Made by a program: the position numbers and the translations under genes. Source: Ananas comosus (Eukaryota; Streptophyta; Magnoliopsida; Poales; Bromeliaceae). Taken from it: 64,000 bases of DNA. A model generated the notes under the pieces. It ran no database searches. It had not been told where the DNA came from and was given only the letters and a program-made list of their open reading frames with translations. Numbering within the stretch: position 1 is the stretch's first letter; every line of letters starts with the position of its first letter. Positions 46,231-58,450 of the stretch are shown here, one piece after another. The stretch covers positions 11,692,717 through 11,756,716 of the forward strand of contig NC_033625.1 of the NCBI RefSeq assembly GCF_001540865.1, given 5' to 3'.

Positions 46231-46765
46231 GACTGTGAATCGTTCACCATCTTTGTTGTTCTGTCGTGAAGACGGTGGATGGTTCACCGCCTGCACATTC
46301 ACCGCCTTTAGTGCAAAACCCCTCCCCCCGCTTCCCCAAGGTTGCCTTTCCAACAGCTTAGCATGTACCCTTGAGAAGGCAGTGAATGGTTCACCACCTT
46401 CTGAAGGCGGTGAACTATTCACCGCCTTCACAGTCTTGATCCGCCTTCAGAGCAAATCCCCGCGCAAGTCATCGGTGTTGTGGCCTAGATAAGATGGTGA
46501 ATTGTTCACCGTCTTCATAAGACGGCGAACGATTCACCGTCTTTACTGTAAAACTCTCACCCGGCCAAATTTGGGTAAGTCCTGGAGTTCGGGTTAAAAC
46601 ACAGATAAGACGGTGAATGGTTCACCGTTTTATCAGTGTATCACTAAAGACGGTAAATGGTTCATCGCCTTTAGTGCAAACGGCCCCCAGTCCAGGACTT
46701 AGCCAATTTTTTGTGGGTTTTGAAAATTTTGCACTAAAGGCAGTAAACCATTCACCACCTTTAGT
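46231..46765. repeat. Array of ~8 short palindromes around GGTGAATGGTTCACC
   Basis: Spaced inverted repeats of the form AAGRCGGTGAA-N3-TTCACCGYCTT occur near 46231, 46269, 46380, 46404, 46491, 46528, 46606, 46645 and 46738. The arms vary together (AAGACGG with CCGTCTT, GAAGGCGG with CCGCCTTC, AAAGGCAG with a less perfect CACCTTTA). The array lies just past the stop of the minus-strand mobile-domain pseudogene. Confidence 0.9.
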
Positions 46766-46984
46766 GCAAAAAAATAGGAACTTTTTTTCAGCTTGATTTT
46801 AAAAACAATTTGAACTAGTTTGAGGCAAAAATTTTTACGGGAACAAATATTCTAACAAGAAACACAACAACACAAGTGGCATAACAAGATACAATCAACC
46901 GGATAAAAATATCAACAAAAACTCAGACAAATATAAAAATATGAACTAAATAAAGTATTATATAATATTATACAAAATATGCGA

Positions 46985-49100
46985 TCTAAATCAATAATAT
47001 ACAATCAGTCTCTCGATCTTCCTCTCCTTCGACGTCCTCGGCCATGTCCACGTCTACGGCCACGAGCCACATCAAGGTCAGCAATATTTACGTCATCAAG
47101 TGTCTCGATATCGGCCAGCTGATTAAGATCCGCAATGATAATACTCTCGGGATGCTCCGGAATTGCCTGAGTCTCCTCTGGCTCAGGTCGATCACCCTCG
47201 ATAGTGGTCGGTGTAGATGCTGGGCGGGGCTGTGATGATGACGCACTCGAGAGACTCACGGTGGAAGTAAATCCAAGTCCAATGTCAAAAAAAGAAATCT
47301 CGAAGGGGCGGCGGGCATATCTGCAACATCAGTAGGAGATGGAGATCGTAACACTCGCAGGCTCGATGTCGAGTAAGATCCAGTAGGAGTCGGTGATTGT
47401 CTCCTGTGATGACCCGATGTCGAGACATGACCAAAATCTCGACCTCCAACATAGCGACGACAGGTATGTAAGGAATGTGCTCCAGCACTAATTCAATATG
47501 GGCATACATGCCCGTCAATGTCTCCAGCATCGTACCGTAAGAAGGTGAATCATGAACTAGTTCTTCGATGCTATACTGAGTCTGTCGTAATGCATCCACC
47601 TGCATTATTGATAAAAACTCATTTTTTGCAATCTATATTAAATATAAGATTAAAAAAATAATTAACATATGAGTGATTGTACAAAAGCTCTCTCAGTCTG
47701 GCCGCGAGGCTGGTAAGTCAATGATAGATGCTGTACCGGACGAGAAATCCATCTTCTCGTAATCTGCCTATACCACTGCATATAAACAGAGGTCGTCTGT
47801 ATCGGGTCTTCACCGACAATCGACAGCTGGTCAATAATAACCTGTAATCTCTGTCCCTATCTCTCGATGTGTGCAACATGAAAGTGGGCTCAATCCTCAT
47901 CTGGCCGCCCAAGAGAAGTGATACAATGGATGATGGTCTCCACGTGAATGGGTATATGCTGGAGGAGACCAAACTGCCGTAGGACTTGATCCGGGGCGTG
48001 AAGCTCAATAATATGGAAAGAAATCAGTGTCGTCCTCGATCGCCAAACCTCACTGCCCTATACACAGAATGCCGGTAGCGCAGCTATAATAGCATCTGTA
48101 TACGGCCACCATATAATATGTGCAAAAGTCAATAATAGTCAGCTGAATGTATTAGTACGTTTGTATATTGAAAATAATGGTTGCATTAATACGTATCTGG
48201 GACTCTATACTCATCTAACTCATCTCGGTAGAACTCAATATCCGTCGTCCGGACGTTTGCTCTAAAATGTAACCCGCCGGCGTTCGTCCACCTAATATTT
48301 GAACAGTATACGTGTTAGTTGTAAATGTATATATAGAAATGTAAGATGTATCAAATTTATATGTCATATCGGCAACCCAAAGGGCAATCAGCCATGTCGA
48401 CAATAGCTCTAACGCTAGTAGGTCGTCCGACATGAAGATGGTCCATTCCTAAATCTATAAATAAATTACAATAAATTAAGCAGGTGAACTTAAATAGGAG
48501 AAATTTTATATAACAATTATTATATATTACTTATAATACATGTACTAATGTCGCGAAGCAACAGCATTCGACCTTTCCTTTTAATGAAGCCGATCCCAAT
48601 ACTTGATAAAGATAGGCCAATGCTGCTGCACCCCAGGCTAAACCGCCACATGCATCAAAATCCGCTAAAAGTGACAGCCACTTAAAGTGAACTCTATATC
48701 CGGTGGGGTTTGGAAATAGATTACAGCCAATCTGATATAACATATATGCACGTGCTGTGGCTGCAACTAATCCAGCAAAGGCATCCAAATGTATATGGTG
48801 GAAGTGCTGGTATATCCAATCTAATCAAATCTGACTAGCTCGAATGTAATCCGGCACAATCCCTAAAAGCGCCTGATATATCTCTGGCCACGGATACACT
48901 ATAGTCCCAGTGACAGGCGTTCCATCGATACGAAGACTAGAAATAACCGCCATATTTTTAAGTGTAATCGTCATCTCACCGTGGCGGAAGTGAAAAGTCT
49001 AGGTCTTCCGTTTCCATCTCTCGATCAGAGCTCCTAATAAAGCCTGATCCAGCTGCAGAGACGTAAGTCGAGAAATATAATAGAATCCAGACTGTCGAGA
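46985..49100 (-). pseudogene. Plant mobile domain (PMD) protein pseudogene
   Basis: On the minus strand, an early exon near 49090-48531 reads RHGEMTITLKNMAVISSLRIDGTPV and YRVHFKWLSLLADFDACGGLAWG, characteristic of the PMD family. Later pieces read GRPTSVRAIVDMADCPLGCRY and FYRDELDEYRVPD (48433-48190), EVWRSRTTLISFHIIELHAPD near 48000, and an Arg-Gly tail (GHGRGRRRRGRSRD) ending at 47005. TAG near 48995 and TGA near 48820 interrupt the first exon, and shifts are likely elsewhere. The family is linked to transposons and gene silencing in plants. This copy is probably part of a mobile element and dead. Confidence 0.8.
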
Positions 49101-50269
49101 AATATAATAGAATCTCATGATTCGCTTGTTATTTTTAAAATCACTATCATAATTCTATTAGCTGTTTATATAAACATCTATTTTCTATTTTCTCTACATT
49201 AAAAGAGCGTTTGGGGACCAAAGGGTGACACGTGTCCCCCCAAACCCCCTTTACTCTCTCTCCCTCTATATATACTAGTGAAGGTCCGCGCTTCGCGGCG
49301 GTAAATTTACGGAATTTCTAAAATATTTGAATAGACTATTTAATATTATTTACCAAAGTTAGAATAAAAGTATATATAAGAATATATTTCTATGTTTACA
49401 TTGTTATCATTTAAATTTTTAAATTTAAGTTTAATTTTTTTAATGTTTAAATCTAATTTTAAATTTTAAACTTCAACATTTTATATTATTTAAAATTTAA
49501 AAAAGAAGTGGGACACACAGGGCACCCCAAACCCGGGGAGCCGGCGGGTAGATAATATTTCAGTAAATTAATATATATAATTTTTAAACTGTAAGCATTC
49601 ATAATTTGAATATAAATTTTAAAATCTAAAATATAGGATCTAAAATTTAAAATTTAAAACAGTAAAATTTTAGTTTTAGTAAATTTTAAATTTCAAAATT
49701 CAATATTTTAAAATATCAAATATTAAATTTTAATTTTAATTTTACTTTTTTATATGTGATCCACAATCCTACAAAATAAAAAAAGTTAGAAAAGAAAAAA
49801 AAAAAAGAAAAAAGACGCTTGCCCGTAATCCATCGAAATAAGGATATATTCGATTTAAAATTTAAATTTTAATTTAAAACTAATATTTTAATTTTAATTT
49901 TAATTTTAATTTTTTTATGTGATCCACAGCCATACAAAATAATAAAAAAAAAACTTAGAAAAGAGGGGAAAAAAGGAGGAGAAAGAGAGAGAGAGAGGAG
50001 TGGATCGCCCGCCCGCACCTGCTCGCGCCTGCGCTCGCGGAGAGAGAGGGGGGGGGGAGAGAGGAAGAGAGTTTAAATGTAAATTTAAATTTTAAATAAT
50101 AAAAATTTCTAACTTTTAAATATTTAATTTTAAATTTTAAACTAAATTTCAAAATTTTATATTTTAAATTTTAAAATTTTTAGTTTCAACTGTAAAAAAT
50201 TGAACGTTAAAATTTAAATTTTAGAATTTAATTTTCTTGTAATTTTAATTTTAAAATCTAATATTCTAA

Positions 50270-50318
50270 ATTGGGGGGGAAAGAGAGAGAGGGAGAGAGA
50301 GAGTGAGTCCGCACTGCC

Positions 50319-50357
<39 letters not shown>

Positions 50358-51770
50358 CGAGAGAGAAAGAGGGGGTGGAGAGGGAGAGGGAGAGAGAGAG
50401 GGGGGAGGCAGAGAGGGGGGAGAAAGGGCGCCGCCATGTGCGGGACCCGCTCGCGCTGATTCCGTAGAAATAAATAAATAAATAAAAAAAATAATAGTAA
50501 AAAAAAGCTTAAAAATTATATTAAAAAAATAACTGAAAAATAAATAACTATAGCTGCAAAAAAATATATAAAAATAAATTATAGGAAGGATTAAAAAAAA
50601 TAAAGGCAAAAACCATACTAATAAGAAAATATATATAATTATATATATTATAATTATAATTATAATTATATGTAATTTATAAAAAAATTTGATTTATTGT
50701 TTTTACAGTTTTACCTCTACTCCTCTTTTATCTATCTTATCTTTTTTATTTTTATTTTTTTTACTTTTTATGTTTTATTTTTAAATTTCCTTATTTTTTA
50801 TATACTTTTAATATTTTTTTATTCAGCTAAATTAAAATTTATATTTAATACAAATAATTTAAACTATTTAAATTATTGATATTTTTTATATTTTTTAAAA
50901 AAATAAATAAAAAATTAGATTGAATTTTAAAAAAATTATAAATTTTCTTCAACCATATATTAAAAGAAAAAGTTGAAGAGAGATAAAAGAAGATAAAAAA
51001 TTTTCTACTCTCTCCCCCTGTTGGGCCCGACCCACGCGCGCCATGCCCCGTGCTCCGCGCGTCCGCTCCACGCCGCTCACCGCCCCGTGCTCTAGCGTGT
51101 CCGCTCCGCGCCCCGCCTCGCCCCGCGCTCCTGCGATTTTTTTTATCCCATAAATTAAGAGAAAAAATTAAAGAGAGAGACAAAAAATAAAATAAAATAA
51201 AATCCCTCTCCTCTCTCCCTCGACTGGGCCCCACCCACGCGCGCCCGCGCCTCCGGTTCCTCACTGCAGCCTTCGCTCGCCGCCACCTATGCCACCACGC
51301 CCGCTTGCGCCTGCTCCTCGCTGCGGGAGAGGGCGGGACGAGCGAAGCAGGAGTCGGAGAGAGATCGAGAGCCGGGGAGAGAGAGTGAATAAGAGGAGGA
51401 GAGGAGGGGGGTGAGACGAGGAAGAGCCGGGGCGGTGGGACGGGCGAAGAGGACGGAGGAAGAGAGATGGAGGGAGAGAGAGAGACTCTCTCTCTTTCTC
51501 TCAAGAGCGCGCGGGGGTGCGGGGTCGGCCCGCCACTCTTCTCGCCCCACTCCGTGCGCGCGCAACCCGTGCTGGCGCCCTTGCGCCCTACAGCGAAACG
51601 ACAGACGAGGGGAGTTAGGGGAGAGAGATAGGGGAAAAAAGAGATAGAGCCGGGGAGAGGGGGTGGGGAGGAGAGAGAGTACTTCGGAGCGTGAGAGAAG
51701 AGGAGCAGAGGAGAACCAAGGAATAAAAAGGAGGTCCACGTAAGCCCCGCGCAAACGCGGGATGCTTCGG
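50270..51770. repeat. GA-rich, GC-rich and A/T-rich low-complexity block
   Basis: Runs of GAGAGA (50283-50430), A/T-rich tracts and GC-rich stretches alternate. A ~190 bp pattern (AGAAAAAGTTGAAGAGAGA, CTCTCTCCC, GGGCCC.ACCCACGCGCGCC) occurs near 50960-51060 and again near 51160-51260. The long minus-strand frame at 50845-51780 follows composition rather than a gene. Confidence 0.6.
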
Positions 51771-51961
51771 AGGAACTCAAGGAAGTATATATTTATATAT
51801 ATATCGATATATATAGTATATCATTATATAATTATATATATATATATATATACTATATATATGTATTAGAAACTACGCTGCGAATACTATCAATAGCAAC
51901 AAGCTATTAGTTGCTATTGCATTCTTTAGCCATTAGATGGAACGGCGTGACGTTAGGATGA

Positions 51962-54395
51962 TGTACGACACTAGACGTTTGCAAATTGCGAACGTTCGAG
52001 TGTTTTGATCTGTTCCGAGTTTTTTTTAAATATTTTTATTATGGTGAGGGTCGTTGACAGTGTTGCTAACCTATGGCTTCGTATCCGAGAAGTTGAGAGT
52101 ATTTAAAGTAACGCTAAGGTCACCAAAGTGCAGAACTTAGGCTGCTCTCGGGTTGTATTTTGCATGGCTGTGTACCGGTACAGCCTTGATGGTTGTACCG
52201 GAACAGGTTGTACCGGTACAAATGGGATGAACTGTCGACCCAAGGGTCGGGTTTGCTGTCTCGCGGGGTTTATGCCGGTACACTTTTTCGTGTACCGATA
52301 CACAGTGCAGTGCGGCTGTTTTAGTTGAAGGGTGTGTTTGCAATTATTGCAAACTTTATATAACCCACCTCAGCCCCCTTAGAGAGCTCTTTTAAGCCCT
52401 AACCAATGGAGAGCAAGGTGAGCACTCTCCCTCTTGATTTCTTCTCCATTTTTGATGATTTTTAACTAGTTTTGATCTTCTCCTCTTTGTCTTTTCTTGC
52501 TTCTTGTTGGTTACCACCATGGGAGAAGCTTTGAGCTTGTGATTGGAGCATTGTGGAGGGAGAATCTTCAACCCTAGCTTACTTGGAGCCTTGTTTGGAG
52601 CTCTTGTGAGGTTAGTAAGCTTAAATCCCCTCTTTGATTCATGTTTTGGTTAATTCTACTTGATGAAACCCTAGATTTGGAAATTTAGGGTTTTAATGGG
52701 CATTTTTGATTTGAGGCTTTTTGACCTCAATTGATGGGCTTAGAACCTTTGTTTAGGTTGGATTAGAAGGACTCTAACGCTCATTTAGAGATCGAGAGAG
52801 TTTCTTTCACATTCGGTGAGTTTTCACTATTTTTCTTGAGTTGGTTATTGATCGAACTTTGGGTTGTTCGTTTGTTGAGTTTAACTCTCCTAAGTTTACC
52901 TTTAGAGAGTTAGAAGAATAGTAGGCATCTTCGTCGGCGTAAACGAAGGGCAACTAAGAGTTTCGATGGGTTTGACTTCATGAAATAGGAGAGAAATGTC
53001 TCCTATGTGTTTTATACTTGTCGTTTCATCGAAATGTATGCATATTCATGCTAGATAGAATTTTTATGAATTTTAGAATACTTAAAATGCATGTGCTATA
53101 TATCATAAAAATTCAACTCTATATAGTAGAGCAATATGTGTATTATGCATGCATGTGAAAAATATTCTTTCTTGCAAGTTGGAAACATGTCTTATATGAT
53201 GAAAATGACTCGAATTATGTACTCCTGAACACTAAACTCATACTTGGACTTAGTGGACAAAAGTGTCATAAAGGGGCACCCGACTTAGTAAACTATGAAA
53301 CTGCAACATAGAGACATAATGATAGGCCATTTGATATCGACTATATTTCATGTTTTAGACATGATGACATAGTGATAGGTCATTGAGACATTTGCTACAT
53401 TTCATGTTTTAGACATGATGATTTGGGACTTGAGACGGACTTTTACGCTTGTTTGCCATTGTGCTCATTCGCACATACTTGTGAGGGTCGCTCCCCACAA
53501 GTCAGCACTCCGGAGATAGCCATCGCGACACATGCTCGCCCGTGCGGGATTGGGCACCGAAATAGGATGCCGTGGGGGAGGCTCATTCCTAGAGTGGGGA
53601 TGTTGACTACCACGGGGCGATTAGGCACGGCGCAGGCCGGATTACCTACGGGTAGGTCCTACAGGATTGGGATTCTAGTGACATAACATGCCAAGTGGAT
53701 ATTGACTAGAATAGTAAACAATGACATCTTACTATTTATATTGTGGATATCATATTGGTTGTATATTCATGCATATACATGTTAGAATAGCATCATACTT
53801 ATGCAAATTCATGCTAAGTAGAGATATCATGGTATAGTAAGTATTCATGTTTAAATACTTGTTATTCATATTGCTTATCGATTCGCACTTACTTGCTTAG
53901 TTCTTGGGTCTAATGGTGCTTTTCAGTGAAGTCAGTAATTGCCCACTGGGAACTATTATTTAATAGTTCTCACACTCTCTGTTTTATGATTTTATTTCAG
54001 AGCTTTCAGCACCGGTGGAGGCATGGGATCGCGGCAAAGGGGTCGCGTAGTTAGATAGTAAGTATTTACATTTTGCTTAGGTGGTTTTCTCTCTTTTATT
54101 TTTGTAGAGAGAGTGAGAGTTGTATCCATATATAGAGACCACCTATATTATACTTTTGGCTCTTAGATTTGGATTTCAGTTATACTACTTTGTGGTTCTT
54201 TTCTTTGTGGATTTTAGCCTATTGTCTATTCCTTTGTTGTAGATTCTAGTTGTACTATGTTCTGATACTCCTAGATGTTCTTTTATCATTACTTTATTTA
54301 CCGTTTTATTTATTGTAGACGTCTTATATGTTTTAGATGTATGGCAGGTCTGGACACGTGCCGGGCGGGCTTCCGCTGGGTCCTAGGGCGTGACA
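51962..54395 (+). mobile_element. Solo LTR, 2434 bp, with TSD
   Basis: TGTACGACAC...GGGCGTGACA, with a perfect 5 bp duplication GATGA (51957-51961, 54396-54400). This fits the product of recombination between two LTRs. In its first 400 bases GTACCGGTAC-like motifs repeat, then TATATAA at 52357-52363. The hairpin is at 53950-53969, followed by a pyrimidine tract and TTTCAG|AG near 54000, like a splice acceptor. A conserved block lies at 53440-53650. Confidence 0.9.
52337..52363 (+). promoter_or_regulatory. Likely LTR promoter: palindrome plus TATA box
   Basis: TTTGCAATTATTGCAAA (52337-52353) is a perfect palindrome about a central base, and TATATAA follows at 52357. Transcription would start some 30 bases on. 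The related LTR at 59 kb has TATATA near 59695. Confidence 0.6.
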
Positions 54396-54400
54396 GATGA

Positions 54401-54535
54401 TGTGGGCCCCTAGGGTTGAGTGAGTGGTTGGTTGAATAGTATAATCTAACTGGTAAAAATGATCAAAGGGTTAAATCTAACGGTGAATAATTCGATAGCA
54501 CCAAATCCTTGGTGCTATCGATAGTACCCCAGCCG

Positions 54536-54570
<35 letters not shown>

Positions 54571-54571
54571 N
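54401..54571. other. MITE right half, (TA)n tract and assembly gap
   Basis: The (TA)n tract runs to a single N at 54571, after which the next MITE starts without its expected first ~20 bases. Confidence 0.7.
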
Positions 54572-55095
54572 TTATGAGTATTGGAGCCCTCGTACTCATA
54601 AGTTGTTTTCAATGATGGAGCTTCCGAATCGACGATCCACTCCGTTAAATATGATCTAGAGTATTTGAAACTTTTAGAAAATAAATTTCGTAAATTTTCG
54701 AAATCATAATAAAGTCCATCAAGTGGGCATAAAATGAACGGTCAAAATCGAACGACGTCCTAAAAAAGGATGATCGGATCCTTCAATTCAAGATCGGAGT
54801 TATTAATCTTTATCTATGTAGTGAATAGAATTTTCTATAAAAAATTCAATAAATTTCGATTCTTTTACACCGTTAAACTAGCAAGTATCAAATACCGGCC
54901 GTTAAAAATTTTCAAATTTGTAACCTCTTGATCGTAAGATAAATGATGTCGAAAAATTATAAAATTTGATTTCTAAAAGTTTTAAATGCCGTAAATAACG
55001 TTTAATGGTGTGGATCGTCAATTCGGAAGCTCTATCATCGAAAACAACTTATGAGTACGAGGGCGATCGTACTCATAATAGTATAGTAGCCGGAG
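54572..55095. mobile_element. MITE of the GAGTAGGGCTACTATAC group, 5' end lost at N
   Basis: Closely similar to the split MITE at 6666-12389 and gives its uninterrupted form at 54790-54830. The right end AGTATAGTAGCCGGAGAG is intact. Confidence 0.88.
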
Positions 55096-55637
55096 AGTTT
55101 TGCTAGAATACTATCGGTAATAAACGGCTCGGTTTACTACTGATTTATTTTCGATGATAGAGCTTCCAAATTAATGATCGGCACTGTTAAACATGATCTA
55201 AATTATTTAAACTATCTGGAAATCAAATTTCACATATTTTCGATATTATTCTCTTATCCATCAAGTAAACAGAAAAATGAATGGCTGGAATTGAATATCC
55301 TTCAAAAAGTGATGATACAATTTTTATATTTGAGATGTAGAGTCTAGATCTTATTTTAAATAGTCTAAAGAATTTTCTAACAAAAATTTAGTTGATTGAA
55401 ACTCTTCTATACCGTTAAATGAGCAAACGCACTATATTGGCCATTAAATTATAGATTTTGTAACTCTTTGATCGTTCAGTTAGTGATGCCAAAAAATCAT
55501 GAAATTTAATTTCTAGATAATTTAAATAGTCTAGATCATGTTCAACAGTGCCGATCGTCGATTTGGAAGCTCTATTATCAAAAACAAATCGGTAGTAAAC
55601 CAAGCGGTTTACTATCGATAGTAGCCCAGTCAAACTC
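55096..55637. mobile_element. Long foldback MITE (AGTTTTGCTAGAATACTATC)
   Basis: Ends AGTTTTGCTAGAATACTATC and GATAGTAGCCCAGTCAAACT pair. The arms (AATAAACGGCTCGGTTTAC, TTTTCGATGATAGAGCTTCC) are inverted over about 200 bases. Confidence 0.85.
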
Positions 55638-55982
55638 GTAGCTGGACCCTCTATATATATATATTGATACTTTCAAATTTTATAATTTTAAATTTTAAAT
55701 TTTATTTATAATATTTATTTTCAAATTTTAAACTTCAAAATTTAAAATTTTAAATCTCTAAACTCTATGAAATTAATTAATTAATTTTATTAATAATTCA
55801 TTATATATAATATAATTAATTAATTTATTAATAATACATATAATAAATTGCGTAATAAAGTCTAGCCTGATAGATGCAATTTAAATCACGTAAAATATTG
55901 TTGCATAAAAAAAATACAGTATTTAAATTTAGAAGTAAAATTTTAGAAATATAGTGTATTTCTGTATATATATAATTGATGT

Positions 55983-56377
55983 TATTAAACAATTTCTTTT
56001 ATAATTTTATTTTTCTTATATTTATTAATTTTCTTAAATTATTTTGTAGATTTATCTCAAATCATTTTCATATAAATATTTATAAAATAAATTGTTGTAT
56101 AAATGTACTTTGCGTATATTCCAATTTTAATGACTTTTATTTAAATAGATTTACCGATTAAATTATTTTTATATACCTTNTATTAAACAATTTCTTTTAT
56201 AATTTTATTTTTCTTATATTTATTAATTTTCTTAAATTATTTTGTAGATTTATCTCAAATCATTTTCATATAAATATTTATAAAATAAATTGTTGTATAA
56301 ATGTACTTTGCGTATATTCCAATTTTAATGACTTTTATTTAAATAGATTTACCGATTAAATTATTTTTATATACCTT
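55983..56377. repeat. Identical 197 bp copies around a single N
   Basis: 55983-56179 and 56181-56377 are identical as far as I can read, with N at 56180. This looks like one stretch assembled twice. Confidence 0.9.
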
Positions 56378-56486
56378 TTATTTAATTAATAATTAGACTT
56401 ATAAAACTATATAAAAACGTAAAAAAAAGTAAAATTTATTATAAAATTATTTTTATATCCGCAGCATCGCGCGGGTATTTTACTAG

Positions 56487-57470
56487 TGTACCATGATAAC
56501 TACGTGCACTTGTATTTTGCCACCTGTATTTTGCCACCTGTTGAAGTTATTAACACATTACATGAAGATGAAGAATTGCATGATTGCATTGATTTTGAGT
56601 TACCAAAAAGTGAACTTAAATTTGCACGGCGTACACATTGCCTTATTTGTTTTGGATAAGGGAAGTAAAGAGTATCTAATGGATCGCAAGGAAAAGTCCC
56701 ACATGTTAATTGGTACGGAGAAAGTAATAGGCAACAATCTAATAATAAAAATTGTACCTTTAGAAGCTGTTTAGTTTTCCGAAAAAATATGAAAAAAATA
56801 TTAAGAATAAAAATTTTCATAAAATACCGTTCTTTCAATTTTTCGTCTGTTTGATTTAAAAAAAAAAAGTTTTTATAAAAAAACTTTTCTTTAATATTTT
56901 ATGGAAAACTATTATCTTTGTTTTTCTAAAAAAATCAGAAAAAGAAAATGCTAATTTTCTTTGAAATACGAAAATAAGATTTTTAAAAATACTTAATTTT
57001 CTTCGAACCAAGCAAACGAAAAATTAAAAAAGAGGTTTTTTTTTTTACGAAAATCATCTTTTGGATGTACAACCTAATCCAACCAATTTGAATTATCTAT
57101 TTCGAATTCTAAAACATTGAATCTTTAATGGCCAATTTGCATAAAAAATTCACTAGTTTTGCGCTTTTGCAAAAGTGGGCCACATTTTTTATTTTTGCAG
57201 ATTCGGACTCAATTTTCAGCCGCCTGACCAAAATGCCCCTCGTATACAAATGCTCTCCGCGTATTTCTTAAGATACGTTTACCCTACCGTACGGTCTTGA
57301 CGGGCAATAAATGCGTCCCCATGCGCTTTACGCAATTTTGCTCTTTTTCGAAACTCGGACCACATCTGTCCTGCTATTCGCCAGTCCCGCTATTTGGTGC
57401 TCGGTTTTAAGAATTTAAAATATCTGAAGCTAAAAGCCAAGAACTGTGCAGCACGCAACAGAAATAATAG
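56487..57470. other. Unassigned sequence right of the Helitron-like end
   Basis: 56500-56650 translates in one frame to EVINTLHEDEELHDCIDFELP, with reasonable composition but no known family and a stop soon after. The rest is A/T-rich. Confidence 0.35.
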
Positions 57471-58450
57471 TGCAACGCCCCGAAGCAACGCAAGAAAAAA
57501 TGATGCAATAGCCCTACTAACAGTGCATCCATCGGCTCGCTCCAGTGCAATCTCCACCAAAGCAGATCAGCGACACTCGCCTTCAATCTGCTCCCTCACT
57601 AGGGCAACCTCCCACCCTCACTTCCGAAACCATAAAAAGCATAGGGGAGTTAGTGGAATAAGCTCCGCCGAGGGACATGGCTTTAGGGTCTGGAATATGA
57701 GGAGGGAGGAAGTGGTTCCGCGGTGGCGGGGCAGGACGGTCAGCGGCGAGTGCAACGTTCGAGAGGTGAGATATAACTGCTAAACGATTGAAGAAGATAA
57801 TAGTGTAAAGTTTCTTATAAAATCTCACGTCCTTCTTTCAACCGTATAATAAGTCCATCGTTAAACGCGAAAATAGTGCAAGACTAGGTGAAAGGTTGAA
57901 AGAAAGATTCTAACTGTGCAATGCGGTCCTAATAATAGAGGAACATTCAACGTAACAGTGCAAAGCAATTCCAACCAGGGTAACACAACCAGTGGAACGC
58001 TGATAACAAGAGTCCCAATAATAATTCAATTCTTTAACAAATGGTGCAACGAGTCGTTCAGTAATGTAAATTTTCTTCCCAATTATTGATAATATGTAAT
58101 TATAGTAAAAACAAGTCTGTAAAACACGATTAATAGTCCAATGCATGATAAAAGAGGTCAACTAACCTTGTAAGAGTACAATACAGTGGTAATAATAGTG
58201 CAATAGTTTGAAAAATAGTGCAACTAAGCTTGTAAGAGTGCAATACGGTAGTAATAACAGTGCAATGGTTTGAAAAAGAGTGCAACACTAGCTTAATTGA
58301 GTATTTTTAAACATAACAGTGCAATCCAATCTAAATTGATGCAATATGAAGAATTATTAGTACAAGTCTTCTTTAACAATTGATCAAAACAGTGCTACAT
58401 TGTTTGGTAAATTGTGTTACAAGTTCGTAAGTAGTCCATTAATTTGTGAG
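57470..58450 (+). repeat. Interspersed AGTGCAA motif, over a dozen copies
   Basis: AGTGCAA or close forms recur at irregular spacing, for example near 57470, 57548, 57868, 57956, 58199, 58215, 58236, 58258 and 58280, often as AATAGTGCAA or ACAGTGCAA. No exact period. Confidence 0.6.

Larger units (their letters stand above)
51871..54535. mobile_element. MITE of the ACTATCAATAGCA group split by a solo LTR
   Basis: Left end GCTGCGAATACTATCAATAG, right end CTATCGATAGTACCCCAGC (inverted). The halves 51871-51961 and 54401-54535 flank the solo LTR. Confidence 0.75.
49264..56486 (+). mobile_element. Putative Helitron, carrying nested elements
   Basis: The right end is a Helitron-like terminus: CCGCAGCATCGCGCGG (56459-56474) folds with one bulged A, then TATTTTACTAG|T, the expected CTAG end before T. 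The proposed left end TCTATATATACTAGTGAAGG with CGCGCTTCGCGGCGG resembles many plant Helitron starts, but an A is not seen before it, so the left limit is unsure. No Rep/helicase gene is visible. The interior holds AT-rich, GA-rich and GC-rich blocks plus MITEs and a solo LTR. Confidence 0.4.

Noticed and set aside
50845..51780. Long minus-strand frame of 311 codons
   Set aside because: Pro/Ser/Arg runs follow the GA- and GC-rich composition; there is no domain, and it ends in A/T low complexity.
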